Source: Peterkaempfera griseoplana
GTDB taxonomy: Bacteria > Actinomycetota > Actinomycetes > Streptomycetales > Streptomycetaceae
Direction of reading: 5' to 3'
Assembly: GCF_001418575.1 (NCBI RefSeq)
Contig: NZ_LIQR01000114.1
Location: 1-64,000, forward strand
DNA length: 64,000 nt
Shown: in pieces, positions 26,540 to 36,287 of the stretch
Layout of the letters: each line of letters starts with the position of its first letter
How positions within the stretch are numbered: position 1 is the stretch's first letter
The notes under the pieces: generated by a model
Seen by the model: the letters and a program-made list of their open reading frames with translations, nothing else
Told to the model about the DNA's origin: nothing
Databases searched by the model: none
Position numbers and translations under genes: made by a program

Positions 26540-27000
26540 TTTGCCGCCATCGCTACGCAACTCAGCGCCCGCCGCCGGTGAGGTCACGGGCTGGTGCGGG
26601 TGAGGGAGGAGCTGCCCGCAGCCGTCGCGGCAGGACGGCTCGGCCACCGCAGCGGCCCCGACCACCCGTCACCTCCTGCGGCGGCCGAAAGGCACGGACG
26701 GATCCACCCCGTCCGCCGGCCGCAGGCTGACACTCCGGGCTCCGGTACATCGTCCGTCCTGATCAGGCGGCATGGTGGTGCCCATGGCGGTCCGCCGAGC
26801 CGGATCGGTGCGGGCGGTGCTCGTTGGAGAAGGTCTGGAGACACGGCCGTGCGACGGCTCGTCGCACGGTACGGGGATGGCGGTCACCGGGTCGTGACTC
26901 GCCAGGAGGAGACGGGCGACTGCTCGGCACCCGATGCTCCGGCCGGGACGTCAGGGCATGACCCGCACGCAGCGTGCGCCGCGCAGCCGACGGGGCCCGG
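26540..27000. other. gene-poor stretch
   Basis: Lies between the GH3 terminator and the end of the leftward DUF488 gene. One rightward frame is open across it but it overlaps the DUF488 gene and has no recognisable family or ribosome-binding site. I see no supported gene. Confidence 0.35.
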
Positions 27001-27570
27001 TCAGCGGTCGTAGACGAGCAGACCGTCCGCACGGACCCTGGCGCCCGAGGTCGGCCGATGTTCCGTCAGGTGACCGTCATGGCCGAGGTGCTGGACGCAG
27101 TCGTGCCGGACGAGGACCGCGAAGTCGGCGATGATCCGGCGGTGGCAGCGCCACCACAGCGTCTCGGCACACATCACGGCGGTCGGGGTGGTGGCGGCCT
27201 GGCGCAGCAGGTCGTCCATGGCCGCGAGGAACTCCGGACTGCGCGTGTGCCCGGCGTAGCCGCGGAAGGAGTCGTTCTCCCAGAACGTGTCGGGCGAGTC
27301 CGGAGCCGGCTTGCGGAAGCCGCCGAGCCGCACCTCCCACCGGTAGTCGATGCCCTGCTCGGGCATCCAGACGGACAGTGCCTGCCGGTTCGCGTCGGGG
27401 TTGCGCCTGCTGCCCGGAGCCGTTCTGACGTCCACGACGGCGCGTACGCCCGCCCCGTGCAGCAGCGCCGTCAGCTCGTCGCGGTCAGCCGTCCCATGGC
27501 CGAAGGCCAGCAGCCTCGGCGTGGAAACGGTGCTGGGCGGGTCCTCCGGCCCCGCCGGCGGCGCTGTCAC
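27001..27570 (-). CDS. DUF488-family protein
   Basis: A 189-residue protein of the DUF488 family: LLAFGHGTADRDELTALLHGAGVRAVVDVRTAPGSRRNP, then YRWEVRLGG, the YAGHTRSPEFLAAMDDLL helix and VMCAETLWWRCHRRIIADF with its conserved Cys. The biochemical role is unknown. The GTG start overlaps the stop of the upstream cupin gene (GTGA), so the two are co-translated. The C-terminal YDR ends normally. Confidence 0.88.
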   Translation of the reverse strand: MTAPPAGPEDPPSTVSTPRLLAFGHGTADRDELTALLHGAGVRAVVDVRTAPGSRRNPDANRQALSVWMPEQGIDYRWEVRLGGFRKPAPDSPDTFWENDSFRGYAGHTRSPEFLAAMDDLLRQAATTPTAVMCAETLWWRCHRRIIADFAVLVRHDCVQHLGHDGHLTEHRPTSGARVRADGLLVYDR

Positions 27571-27896
27571 GCCTTCCCGGCGCCGGTCAGGACGGCGGCG
27601 TCCCCGAGGGCCTGCAGGCTGCGCCGGGCGGGCGGAACGGCCCACAGGTCCCCGGCCGCGCCGTCCCAAGAGGTGCTTCCACCGTGCAGCCGGACCCGGC
27701 CGCCCGGCACCTGCACGGTCGCCTCACCCGGGTTCTCCTGCTCGGCTGACCCGGTGCCCGCCTTCGGCGCGACCGGGGTCCGGCGCAGACGATGCCCGTG
27801 ACCGCCGTGGGCCGACGCGGCGCTGCGCCCGGTCGGCGCGGTTCCGGCCCTTGCGCGGTGCTCGCGTGCGGATGCCTCCCGGGAGAACTTCTGCAT
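27567..27896 (-). CDS. small cupin-domain protein
   Basis: A 109-residue single-cupin protein (MQKFSREASAREHRARAG, SLAEHENPGEATV-like motif read here as GSAEQENPGEATVQVPGGRVRL, then GDLWAVPPARRSLQALGDAAVL). The usual histidine of the EHENPGEA motif is changed to Gln (EQENPGEA), as are some other conserved residues, so metal binding may be weakened. Its stop overlaps the start of the DUF488 gene. The ribosome-binding site is weak. Such proteins are often stress- or redox-related, but no function can be assigned. Confidence 0.65.
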   Translation of the reverse strand: MQKFSREASAREHRARAGTAPTGRSAASAHGGHGHRLRRTPVAPKAGTGSAEQENPGEATVQVPGGRVRLHGGSTSWDGAAGDLWAVPPARRSLQALGDAAVLTGAGKA

Positions 27897-28114
27897 GCGG
27901 CGAGTGTGGCAGCCGGCCGGACGTCGCCGCGGCATCCGTGGTGGCGCGTCGCCCGGCGGCCGACCGTGGGTCGCCGGGAGCAGGACTACGGGTGCCGACG
28001 AACCCTCCCGGCAGGTCGCGACCGTGACCGCCGATCTCCGGCTGTGCCCGGCGCCCGTCCCCCTGTCGGGTTCTGCGTATCGGCGCCGGCGCGGGCAAAC
28101 CGCCTGATCAGGCT

Positions 28115-28867
28115 CTATGGTGCGGTCGGCGAAGCCCGCAGGTCCCCTCTCACCTGTCCGTCGTGCAGGTTGAGAACCGTGTCGGCGAAGTCGACGACCC
28201 GCTTGTCGTGCGAGCTGAGCACGATCGAGGTGCCCTCGCTGTCCGCGATCTGACGCAGCAGGCCGAGGATGCGCAGGCCCTGCGCCGTGTCCAGGTGGCC
28301 GGTCGGCTCGTCGGCGATCAGGATCTGCGGGCTCTGCGCCAGGGCCCGGGCGATGGCGACCCGCTGCTGCTGGCCGCCGGACAGCTCGGCCGGCTGGTGC
28401 TCGGCGTGGTCGGTCAGTCCCACCAGGTCCAGTACCCGCATGACCCGCTCGTCGCGTGCCCTGGCCTCGGCCCGGGAGATGCGCAGCGGCACGCCGGCGT
28501 TCTCCGCTGCGGTCAGGAACGGGATCAGTCCGAAGGACTGGAACACGAAGCCGACCGTGGTGCGCCGCAGCAGTACCCGCTGTCGGTCGCTCATCGTCCC
28601 GAGGTCCTGGCCGTTGATCCGCACCGAGCCGCCGGTGGGCAGGTCCAGCCCGCCGAGGATGTTCAGCAGCGTGGTCTTGCCCGACCCGGACCGGCCGCGC
28701 ACCGCCAGCACCTGTCCGGGAGTCAGGTCCAGGCTGACCCCGCGCAGCGCCTGCACGGCTGTGCGTCCGCGCCCGAACTGCCGGGTGAGCTCGCGAGCCT
28801 GCAACAGCTGCGGTGCGGCCAGGTCCGCGCCGCCGGCGCGGACCGTCTCCGGAGAGGAGGCGGTCAT
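28115..28867 (-). CDS. MacB/LolD-type ABC transporter ATP-binding protein
   Basis: A 250-residue ATPase with Walker [11 protein letters not shown]-loop VFQSFGLIP, signature LSGGQQQR, Walker [10 protein letters not shown] and H-loop SSHD. The spacing and the ADEPTGHLD motif place it in the MacB/LolD/FtsE-like group, which works with FtsX-type permeases in export, lipoprotein release or antimicrobial-peptide resistance. It is the last gene of a four-gene leftward operon; its ATG overlaps the stop of the second ATPase gene by 4 bases (ATGA). Confidence 0.93.
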   Translation of the reverse strand: MTASSPETVRAGGADLAAPQLLQARELTRQFGRGRTAVQALRGVSLDLTPGQVLAVRGRSGSGKTTLLNILGGLDLPTGGSVRINGQDLGTMSDRQRVLLRRTTVGFVFQSFGLIPFLTAAENAGVPLRISRAEARARDERVMRVLDLVGLTDHAEHQPAELSGGQQQRVAIARALAQSPQILIADEPTGHLDTAQGLRILGLLRQIADSEGTSIVLSSHDKRVVDFADTVLNLHDGQVRGDLRASPTAP

Positions 28868-29979
28868 GATCGATCCCCCGATTCTGTGATGGGTCGCCCG
28901 CGGTCGCCGCCGGCCACGCGCTCGTCCGCGGCTTGGGCCGAACCCGCTGGGTCATCAGCACTCCGTGTCGCCGATCCGGCGGCACCACCGTCCGAGCCGC
29001 CGTCCGCGGTCGCCGCGCCGTCCGCGTTCTCCGGCCCGCCCGCGCCTTTGCCCGGCTCCGGCCACACCCCGACGTGTCCGGTCTCGTGGGTCAGCCGGAC
29101 CAGGTCCCGGATGCCCAGCGGCTCGGTGAACTCCGGCGGCAGCTGCAGCCGGCCGGAGCGGTCCACCACCGCGTACTCGAAGGCCTCGTGCTCGTCCGGG
29201 TCCTCGCCCGGGCCGGCCGGGCGTGCCCCGTTGGCCCCGGGGCGCAGCGTCTCGGTGGCGGTGCGCCCGTCCCGGATCGCGATGGTGCGCTGCACCTGGC
29301 CGGAGACGCCCTCGTCGTGCGTGACGATCAGGGTGGTGACCCCGTGCTCCGCGCCGGCCTCGCGCAGCGCGGCGAGGACCTGCGCGGCCGAGTCCGAGTC
29401 CAGTTCGCCGGTCGGCTCGTCGGCCAGCAGTACGGCCGGCTTGTTGGCCAGAGCGACCGCGATGGCCACCCGCTGCTGCTCGCCGCCGGACATCTGCCCC
29501 AGCACGCGGTCCCTGCAGTAGGCCACGCCCATCGTCTCCAGCAGGTCCAGCGCCCGGGTCCGGCGCGCCTTGCAGGAGACCCCGAGGTAGGTCTGCGGCA
29601 GCGCCACGTTCTCCAGCGAGGTCAGGTGCGGCAGCAGATTGCGCGGCGGGCTCTGCCAGATGAAGCCGACCGTCTCGCGCCGGTAGGCCAGCCGCTCGCG
29701 GCGGCTGAGCCCGGCCAGTTCCCGGCCGGCCACCTTCACCGAACCGGCCGTCGGCGAGTCCAGGCCGGACAGAATGCCCAGCAGGGTGGACTTGCCGCTG
29801 CCGGAGGCGCCGACCAGCGCGGTGAACTCGCCCTCGGCCACCCGCAGGTCCAGGCCCTGCAGTGCCTGTACCTCCAGCTTCGCGGTGCGGTAGATCCGTA
29901 CCAGCGACGCGCACTCGATCGCCGGCACCCCGGTGCCGCGCAACGTCGCAGTGTCCTCATCCGTTTCGGTGACGCTCAC
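28864..29979 (-). CDS. MacB/LolD-type ABC transporter ATP-binding protein with C-terminal extension
   Basis: A 371-residue ATPase: Walker [11 protein letters not shown]-loop [13 protein letters not shown], signature MSGGEQQR, Walker [13 protein letters not shown] and H-loop VTHDEG. After about residue 240 there is an extra domain: acidic linker, [38 protein letters not shown] (an AbrB- or regulatory-like beta segment) and an Ala/Gly/Asp-rich tail. The GTG at 29979 has AGGAG upstream and lies two bases after the stop of the preceding permease gene. Together with the other ATPase and two permeases it should form one or two heteromeric transporters. Confidence 0.92.
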   Translation of the reverse strand: MSVTETDEDTATLRGTGVPAIECASLVRIYRTAKLEVQALQGLDLRVAEGEFTALVGASGSGKSTLLGILSGLDSPTAGSVKVAGRELAGLSRRERLAYRRETVGFIWQSPPRNLLPHLTSLENVALPQTYLGVSCKARRTRALDLLETMGVAYCRDRVLGQMSGGEQQRVAIAVALANKPAVLLADEPTGELDSDSAAQVLAALREAGAEHGVTTLIVTHDEGVSGQVQRTIAIRDGRTATETLRPGANGARPAGPGEDPDEHEAFEYAVVDRSGRLQLPPEFTEPLGIRDLVRLTHETGHVGVWPEPGKGAGGPENADGAATADGGSDGGAAGSATRSADDPAGSAQAADERVAGGDRGRPITESGDRS

Positions 29980-29981
29980 CG

Positions 29982-32231
29982 TCAGGCTCCTTCCGTCGAG
30001 TCGCCGAGGCGCAGGGCGCGGGTGGTGCCGCGGCGCGCCGCTGCGGCGGCGGCGAGACCGGCGGCCAGGGCGAGCACGGTCATCGCGCCGAGGGGCAGAA
30101 CCAGGGTTTCGACCGTCACGTGCGCGCCGGCTCCGCCGAGGGCCTGGGCCAGGGCGGGGCGTACGGTCCACAGCAGCGGCGCGATCGCGGCGGTGCCGCC
30201 GACCGCGGCCAGCGCGATCGGGCCGAGCAGTTCCACGGCGGTGATGGCGCGAGCCTGCGCGGCGGTCAGTCCCATGGTGCCGAGCCGGGCGGTGGTGGAG
30301 CGCCGCTCGACCGCGTCCCCGGCCACGGCCAGCGCGACCACGAGGCAGCCTGCTGCGACGGCCAGCGCCGCGAGCACGGTCAGGTAGTCGGCGGTGGCGC
30401 CCTGCAACGGGTCCGGGCCTTGGAACGCCGGACTGTGGAAGGTGCTGCCGCCCGCGGCGGAGACGTTCGGCGCCGTGGTCGAGGCCGCGGCGGCGGCCTT
30501 CCACACCGGGGTGGTGTGCAGGGCGACCGCGATGTCCGCGGTGGCCAGCACCAGGGTCAGGATGACCACGGTCACCGTGGCCGAGGCGGGGGTACGCGCC
30601 GTGCGGGCCAGGCCGAGCAGCCCGATCACCCCGCGCCGCCCGGCGGTCAGCCTCACCAACTGCTGCAGTAGCGGCGGGCCGACGGCCAGCGTCACCAGCG
30701 CGGCGAGCACCGCAGCCAGCAGCGGCGCGCCGGCCGTCAGGAGGTTGATCCCGCCGGTGGGCGAGAAGCCCTGCGACCGGGCCTCGTTCAGGCCGAGCAG
30801 GCAGAGCACCACCAGCGCGATCTGCGCCGCGGTCCGCCGGGCCCGCTGCTGGGCGACGCTGCGCACCCGGCGGGCTGTGGGCGCTCCGGAGTGCCGGTAC
30901 CGCACCACGGTCAGCACGGCGGGGCCGAGCACCGCGGCGGCCGGGAGCACCAGTTCGTCGCGCCACAGCCCGGCCGGCGTGGCACCGGGCAGGCACGCGG
31001 CGATCAGCAGGCCCAGCGCGGTCAGCGGGATCACCGTCACCGGCGTCTCCGCCAGGGACGACCAGGCCAGCCGCCACAGCGGCGCGCCCCGGGCGCGCAG
31101 GAGCCTGAACTCACCGTCGCGCCGGTCCACCACGGACCGCGCCGCCAGCAGCAGCGCGAACAGGCCGATCGCCGCCAGGCTGACCGCCGGCATCGCGGTC
31201 TCCATCTGTCCGGCGCGCTGCTCGGCCAGGAACTGGGCCAGCGTGTCGTTCACTTCGGTCTGGAAGAACAGCGCCATCGGCGAGGCGCTGTCGTCCGGCA
31301 TGATGGCCAGCAGGGCATCGGACAGCTCGGTGTCGATCCTGTCCTCGTACCGCCGGGCGTTCGCCGAGGTCAGGCGGGACAGGTCGATCGGCACGTTCCA
31401 CTGCGCCACCATCCCCCTCCTGCCGAAGGCGGTCGTCGAGGCCAGCCGGGTCGCCTCGACGGCCGAGAGCAGACCGCCGACCAGGTAGAACGGTTTGACC
31501 TTCGATGCGTTGAGCTGCGGGGCGAAGCCGGCCGGCTCCTCCTGCCAGTACGGCGAACCCGGGTCGAGCGGGGTGAACGCCCCGGTGATCAGGATCGTGA
31601 CCGGTGGCGGCGGGAACTGGTCGAGGTCGGACACCGCCTGGTAGCTGTCGCCGACCGACAGTCCGAGCCGTTGCAGCGTCGCCGTGGACAGGGCCACTTC
31701 GACGGTGTAGAGGCTGGGCGTGGTGTCCGTCATGGTGATGTGCTGCGGCCAGCGCCCGGCGGTGAGCCTGGCGTGCTGCTGCTCGTTCTCCAGGTAGTAG
31801 AACTGCGTCTGCGCCGGGGCACCGCCGCGCGGCCGGGCGGTGGGCCCGGCGCCGTCCACCCGGTAGACCGGCGAGATCAGCTTGGACCGGGATCCGGCGG
31901 GCTCGAGGGGCAGGTGTGCCGTGGAACTGTCCAGCGCGTCGAGGACGTCCTGCTTCTCCGACTCCAGCGCGTCGTTCAGCTGCTGCGGCTTGGTGTTGTC
32001 GCCCTCCAGCTCGTTGACCGCCACGAAGTCGGCGTAGTTGGCGCTGGCAGTGATCATCCGCCCGTTCTGGTCCAGATTCCGGATCACCTTGGTCAGCGCG
32101 CGGTTGCGTCCGGCCAGGTCGGCCCGGGCGTCGGCGGCCGAGGCCAGTGCGAAGCAGCCCGCCAGTACGGCGAGCACCAGTGCGGCCGGGCGCCGCCAGG
32201 CGTTGCGCAGTCTGCGCATCAGAGTTCGCAT
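29982..32231 (-). CDS. FtsX/MacB-like ABC permease (749 aa)
   Basis: A large permease: one N-terminal membrane helix (ALVLAVLAGCFALASAADA), a long extracellular region (about residues 40-350), then a group of membrane helices (for example AAIGLFALLLAARSVV and VIPLTALGLLIAACLPG), an internal block of helices and a final FtsX-like set (ALAVAAGCLVVALAVAGDAV, LAAVGGTAAIAPLLW, LALAAGLAAAAAARR). This is the doubled FtsX/MacB_PCD layout common in actinomycetes. It lies 6 bases after the 1054-residue permease gene and 2 bases before the second ATPase gene, so it is one operon. The cargo is unknown. Confidence 0.88.
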   Translation of the reverse strand: MRTLMRRLRNAWRRPAALVLAVLAGCFALASAADARADLAGRNRALTKVIRNLDQNGRMITASANYADFVAVNELEGDNTKPQQLNDALESEKQDVLDALDSSTAHLPLEPAGSRSKLISPVYRVDGAGPTARPRGGAPAQTQFYYLENEQQHARLTAGRWPQHITMTDTTPSLYTVEVALSTATLQRLGLSVGDSYQAVSDLDQFPPPPVTILITGAFTPLDPGSPYWQEEPAGFAPQLNASKVKPFYLVGGLLSAVEATRLASTTAFGRRGMVAQWNVPIDLSRLTSANARRYEDRIDTELSDALLAIMPDDSASPMALFFQTEVNDTLAQFLAEQRAGQMETAMPAVSLAAIGLFALLLAARSVVDRRDGEFRLLRARGAPLWRLAWSSLAETPVTVIPLTALGLLIAACLPGATPAGLWRDELVLPAAAVLGPAVLTVVRYRHSGAPTARRVRSVAQQRARRTAAQIALVVLCLLGLNEARSQGFSPTGGINLLTAGAPLLAAVLAALVTLAVGPPLLQQLVRLTAGRRGVIGLLGLARTARTPASATVTVVILTLVLATADIAVALHTTPVWKAAAAASTTAPNVSAAGGSTFHSPAFQGPDPLQGATADYLTVLAALAVAAGCLVVALAVAGDAVERRSTTARLGTMGLTAAQARAITAVELLGPIALAAVGGTAAIAPLLWTVRPALAQALGGAGAHVTVETLVLPLGAMTVLALAAGLAAAAAARRGTTRALRLGDSTEGA

Positions 32232-32237
32232 GCTGAG

Positions 32238-35200
32238 TCAGCCTCCCAGGCGCGACGCGGCGGACGGGTCCCGGCGGCGGGCCGAGGCGGCGAAGGCCGC
32301 CAGGGCGGTCAGGCCGACCAGTGCGGCCGCCGCCGCGGCCGGCCAGCCGGCGGCGAACAGCACCGTGGCAGGCGGCTGAGGCGCGGCCGCCTGCGGGGAC
32401 AGGACGAACACCGGCACCAGGACCCGGGACAGCAGCAGGCCCAGACCCGCCCCGAGGACCACGGCCGGCAGTGCCACCGCGGTGTGCAGGATGCAGGCCA
32501 GCGCGGCCCGCTGCCCCCGGGTCATGCCCAGCGCGGACAGCACCGTGTCGCGCGCGCTCGCCTCCCGCGCCGTGGCCAGCAGCGAGACCAGCAGGCCGAG
32601 CAGGGCCAGCAGCACCAGCGCCGCGGGGCCGACCACCAGCACCCGCTGAGGGACCGCGGCCAGCGGGTCGGCCAGCAGCGCCGCCCCGGTCTGCCGGGCG
32701 GCGGCGGCCCGCGCGGCCACCGGCAGCGTCGGCGGCACCGCGCCGTTCGCGGTGTGCAGCCACCAGGTCAGCGGCGGCGTCAGCGGATCGTTGTGCAGTA
32801 TCGCCTGGTCCGACAGGGCGCCCAGGTCCACGATCAGCACCTGGCCGTTGGTGATGTCGCCGAGCGCCGGGAAGGCGGACACGACGCCGACGATGTGCAG
32901 TTGGAGCGTGGTCCGGTCGACCTTCGCCGAGACGGTCGAACCGATCTTCCTGTGGGCGGCAGCCAGATACTCCGAGGTGGCCACCGCGGGCAGGACCGCC
33001 TCGGTGCCCGAGCTCCGGGAGGTCGTGGTCTGCCCCGCATCCGTCCCGTAGGTGCCCGACTTCCACGACTGCATCGCGGCGCGGGCTCCGGGCACCGGGG
33101 TGAACGCGGCCGCGCCGGTCTGCTGCTCGGCCACCTGGCCGACGGTGAAGTCGGGGGCGCTGCGCACCCTCGAGGACATCGGGTAGTGCAGCTCCACGCC
33201 GACCAGCCGCAGCGGATAGGGGAGCCCGTCGGCGTCCGGGGCGAGCCGGGCGGTCAGGGCGTGCTGCGCCCCGTCCGCAGGCAGTGTCCCCAGGCCGACC
33301 GGGTAGAACAGGCCGGACGCGTCGGCCACCGTCACGGAGACCGTGGCGCCGGTCAGGTGGGGCGCGGTCAGCTTCGCGGCCAGCCGGATCCGCTCCGGTC
33401 GGCCCGGCAGCGCGATGCCGACCCGAGCCGACGGGGTGATCCTGGCCCACAGCGCGGCCGGCGAGCCGCCTACTTGGTCCGGGCGCAGCAGCGAGGTGCG
33501 CGCTGCGGTGGCCGCGTCGAGCCCGACCACGGCCGGGCCCGTCTCCGGCAGGGACCGGTACACCGGGGTCGCGTCGAGCACCCCGGCGGCCCGGGTCAGC
33601 CGGCCCGCCTCGTCCAGCGCCGCCGCCCGGCCCAGCTGCAGCGCGACGTCGGCGCCGACCTGGAATTCGGCCTGGTCCTGCGCGGAGCGCTGCCAACTGG
33701 CGTGCTGTGCCACGGCGTACCCGCATCCTGCGACGGCGGCCACCGACAGCAGGGCCGGGACCACGTGCCGCAGCGGGGTCCGGGCCAGTTCCCAGGCGGC
33801 CAGCCGGGCCGGCAGCGTACGGGCGCGCGCGCCGAACCGCTCGCTCAGCAGCGCCGCTCCGGTCACCAGCCGGCCGCACAGGGCCGCACCGGCCGCCACG
33901 GCCAGTGCCGGGGCGCAGGCCGTGATCAGCACCACGCTGGTGCCGCCGTCCGTGCCGTCGGTGGCGAGGCCGGTGTTCGCGGCCTGCCACAGGGCCACCG
34001 CGGCCAGGCCCAGCAGGGCCACGTCGGCCCCGGCCCGGACCATCCCGGTCACCGCCGCCTGCCGCCCGGCCGCGGCCGCCACCTGGGCCGGAAGCGCGGC
34101 GCGGACGGCGCGCAGCAGCACGATCGCGGCGGCGACGCCGGCCACCGCGGCGCCGGCGGTCCAGCCGGCCGTGGACTGGCCGAGGCCCGGTCCGGGGAGC
34201 CCGGCCGGCCCTCCGGCCGGCGCCGCCAGGCGCAGCACCGCGCGGCCCAGCAGTGGCCCCTGGGCGAGGATTCCCGCGGCCGCGGCAAGGAAGAGCACTG
34301 CGATGTCGGGCACGTAGACCGCGGCCAGCTTCCAGGTCGGCGCGCCCCGCGAGCGCATCAGCGCGGCCTGGGCCGCGCCGCGGCCGACCAGGTTGCCCGC
34401 CGCGGCGGCCACGGACAGTCCGGCCAGCAGGCCCAACAGCACTGCGGCGGCCAGCAGTTGCGCTTCGGCGGCCGTGGTGCGCCGACCCACGTCGGACAGC
34501 TCGTCGGCAAGCAGCGGGTTGCGTAGGTAGCCCTGGTCGGAGAGCCGCTTGTCCGCGGCGATCGCGGTGATCGCGGCGTGCAGCGTGCCGGTGGAAGGCG
34601 CACCGACCGGCACCAGAGTCCACTGGATCTTCCCGTACGGGAGCGCTCCCACGGCGAACGCGCCCGGAGCCACGGCCATCGGTCCGAAGGTGGTGACCAC
34701 CGACCCGTAGTGGATGCCGGCCGGCGTCTCGTTCCAGGCCAGCGCCGGCTGAGCGGCCGCGGAACTCAGCTGGTACTCGCCGACGATCGCGAAGGTGACC
34801 GGCGGATAGCCGGGCGAGGAGGAGACCGTCAGGTGATCTCCGACGTGCAGGTTCAGCCGGCTCGCGACGGCGGTCGGCAGCGCGGCCGGCACGACGGCGC
34901 ACGGCGGCGGCGCGGCACCGTCGATCGTGCTGCCAATGTCCATCACCTTGGTGCAGGCGGCCGGTGAGCCCGTCGGGGCGGCGCCCGGCCCCGCGACGGT
35001 CGCCGCCTCCGGCCAGACCCCGGCGGACAGGACCGAGTGGTCCCGGACGGCCGGCACGTCGACCGCGTAGATCTCGGTGATGTCGTCGTTGGTGCTGGTG
35101 GGCAGTTTGTACGCCTTGGAGCTCGCCACCTCGGCGATGGTGAACACGCCCGGCGCGTCAGTGCTGACGGCGTGCTCGAGGAAGGAGTTGAGCCGGGCTG

Positions 35201-35402
35201 GGTCGACGGTGTCCGACGCCGGTTTCGTGATGACGATCACATCCGCGGCGGAGCCTGCGACATCGGCCCGGGCCCCCATCGGCAGCGCGACCGCCCATGC
35301 GGTCGCCACCAGTGCGGCGAAGCCGGCGGCGACCCCGACCGTCGTGGCGACGGCGAGCAGCGCCCACAGCCGCGCACGAAGGCCCCGTATCCGAGATCTC
35401 AC
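32238..35402 (-). CDS. FtsX/MacB-like ABC permease (1054 aa)
   Basis: First gene of the transporter operon. Starting at the GTG at 35402 (VRSRIRGLRARLWALLAVATTVGVAAGFAALV) it has an N-terminal helix, a large extracellular domain, FtsX-like helices in the middle (LLAAAVLLGLLAGLSVAAAAGNLVGRG) and a final permease block (ALVLLALLGLLVSLLATA, AVVLGAGLGLLLSRVLVP). The frame stays open about 70 codons upstream, but those residues are not membrane-protein-like, so the GTG is preferred although its ribosome-binding site is weak. It probably pairs with the second permease. The operon is about 7.3 kb and has no regulator next to it. Confidence 0.85.
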   Translation of the reverse strand: MRSRIRGLRARLWALLAVATTVGVAAGFAALVATAWAVALPMGARADVAGSAADVIVITKPASDTVDPARLNSFLEHAVSTDAPGVFTIAEVASSKAYKLPTSTNDDITEIYAVDVPAVRDHSVLSAGVWPEAATVAGPGAAPTGSPAACTKVMDIGSTIDGAAPPPCAVVPAALPTAVASRLNLHVGDHLTVSSSPGYPPVTFAIVGEYQLSSAAAQPALAWNETPAGIHYGSVVTTFGPMAVAPGAFAVGALPYGKIQWTLVPVGAPSTGTLHAAITAIAADKRLSDQGYLRNPLLADELSDVGRRTTAAEAQLLAAAVLLGLLAGLSVAAAAGNLVGRGAAQAALMRSRGAPTWKLAAVYVPDIAVLFLAAAAGILAQGPLLGRAVLRLAAPAGGPAGLPGPGLGQSTAGWTAGAAVAGVAAAIVLLRAVRAALPAQVAAAAGRQAAVTGMVRAGADVALLGLAAVALWQAANTGLATDGTDGGTSVVLITACAPALAVAAGAALCGRLVTGAALLSERFGARARTLPARLAAWELARTPLRHVVPALLSVAAVAGCGYAVAQHASWQRSAQDQAEFQVGADVALQLGRAAALDEAGRLTRAAGVLDATPVYRSLPETGPAVVGLDAATAARTSLLRPDQVGGSPAALWARITPSARVGIALPGRPERIRLAAKLTAPHLTGATVSVTVADASGLFYPVGLGTLPADGAQHALTARLAPDADGLPYPLRLVGVELHYPMSSRVRSAPDFTVGQVAEQQTGAAAFTPVPGARAAMQSWKSGTYGTDAGQTTTSRSSGTEAVLPAVATSEYLAAAHRKIGSTVSAKVDRTTLQLHIVGVVSAFPALGDITNGQVLIVDLGALSDQAILHNDPLTPPLTWWLHTANGAVPPTLPVAARAAAARQTGAALLADPLAAVPQRVLVVGPAALVLLALLGLLVSLLATAREASARDTVLSALGMTRGQRAALACILHTAVALPAVVLGAGLGLLLSRVLVPVFVLSPQAAAPQPPATVLFAAGWPAAAAAALVGLTALAAFAASARRRDPSAASRLGG

Positions 35403-35550
35403 CAGTACCGCCGATCCATGGTGTGAGAAAGGAGCGAAGGGCAATGCGTGACCACAGGGGAGGACCGTAGCGTAAGCCAGGCCAAATCCGTGTGGCCGTT
35501 CGAGACTTGACCAACATGCGGTTCTCTGGGCGTTCCCGTCGTGGGGCGCC

Positions 35551-35737
35551 GTGGCGAAGCTGGTGAACGCGACCTTCGCCGCCCGTGACATCGCAGGGTG
35601 GGGGCGCCGCACCGCCTGCGCCTCGGACCCGAAGAAGTTCGGAGTCCTGGTCCAGCAACTTCATGACCGAGCACCACGCCCGCTACGGCGGCAACGGCGT
35701 GATGGTCCGCTGGCACGTCGAGCGCACCATGGCCACG
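35551..35737 (+). pseudogene. Tn3-family transposase remnant
   Basis: The DNA reads KLVNATFAARDIAGWGRRTACASDPKKFG and then, after a frameshift, SWSSNFMTEHHARYGGNGVMVRWHVER. These are conserved consecutive segments of the catalytic region of Tn3-family transposases (TACASDSKKFG, EHHARYGGxGVMIYWHVE). The segment is only about 60 residues and is joined abruptly to a different IS remnant at about 35737. Confidence 0.75.
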
Positions 35738-36058
35738 CCCTGGCGTCGGCAGCGGTCCAGGACTTCGCGCAGGTCCGGCGAGTACGTCGATGCCTTCGTG
35801 CAGGTGGCGGTAGCAGGTGGCCCTGGGAGACGTCGGCATCGCAGGCCAGGCGGTGCACACAACCGCGCTCACGGAACCAGCGCAGCACCAGCACCGCCTG
35901 GCGGAAAGGGCCGAGCGCCCGGCTGCCGCGCGCAGTGCCGACTCGCCGCCGGTGCACCGCCAGCAGACGGGACAGGACAGGTACTCCACGGCGTGGCGCG
36001 GAACGTCGAGCGAGGCAACACGGGTGACCGAAGTGAAGCCTCTGGCGGTTGCGGACAT
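35738..36058 (-). pseudogene. IS transposase (DDE_Tnp_4-like) N-terminal remnant
   Basis: Reading leftward from 36058 the three frames together give MSATARGFTSVTRVASLDVPRHAVEYLS, then LLAVHRRRVGTARGSRALGPFRQAVLVLRWFRERGCVHRLACDADVSQ, then YRHLHEGIDVLA and EVLDRCRRQGVAMV. This is the N-terminal half of a common Streptomyces IS5-type transposase, with at least three frameshifts. It stops where the Tn3 remnant begins, before the catalytic residues. Confidence 0.75.
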
Positions 36059-36168
36059 GATCTTGTGGAGAGACCTGTCCTACCAGGGGCTTCACACCTG
36101 ATCGCAACCGGACCCGCGCTGGCCGATCCACGGTGGGTCACTCGACGCCATTTCACGAGCACGTACCG

Positions 36169-36287
36169 TCAGCGCGCGCGAAGGCCGCAGGCTGCGAGGA
36201 CGAGGTGCAGCCGCTCCTCGGTGACCCCCACTTCGGGACGATGAGAGTTCCGACCCAGTCGAAGAGGACGGCTTTGAAGCAAGGCAT
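36169..36287 (-). pseudogene. HAD-type hydrolase N-terminal fragment
   Basis: A start with a good ribosome-binding site (GGGGGAG before the ATG at 36287) opens MPCFKAVLFDWVGTLIVPKWG, then a one-base shift leads to VTEERLHLVLAACGLRAR and a stop. FKAVLFDWVGTL is the nucleophile motif I of haloacid-dehalogenase hydrolases. Only about 38 residues remain; the rest has been replaced by IS debris. Confidence 0.65.

Noticed and set aside
22588-26550. A 1320-codon open frame antisense to the GH3 gene
   Set aside because: It is a shadow frame caused by high GC codon bias. Its translation is low-complexity Val/Gly/Ala/Arg sequence with no family, while the sense strand encodes a clear GH3 enzyme.
30891-34902. 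Two frames of over 1200 codons on both strands in the permease genes
   Set aside because: They are shadows of the two FtsX-like permease genes and contain only low-complexity Arg/Gly/Ala sequence.
28115-35402. MacB/FtsX operon as the dedicated lasso-peptide exporter
   Set aside because: It lies 6 kb away on the other strand, separated by debris and unrelated genes, and its type differs from the single-chain lasso exporters. It remains only a general possibility.
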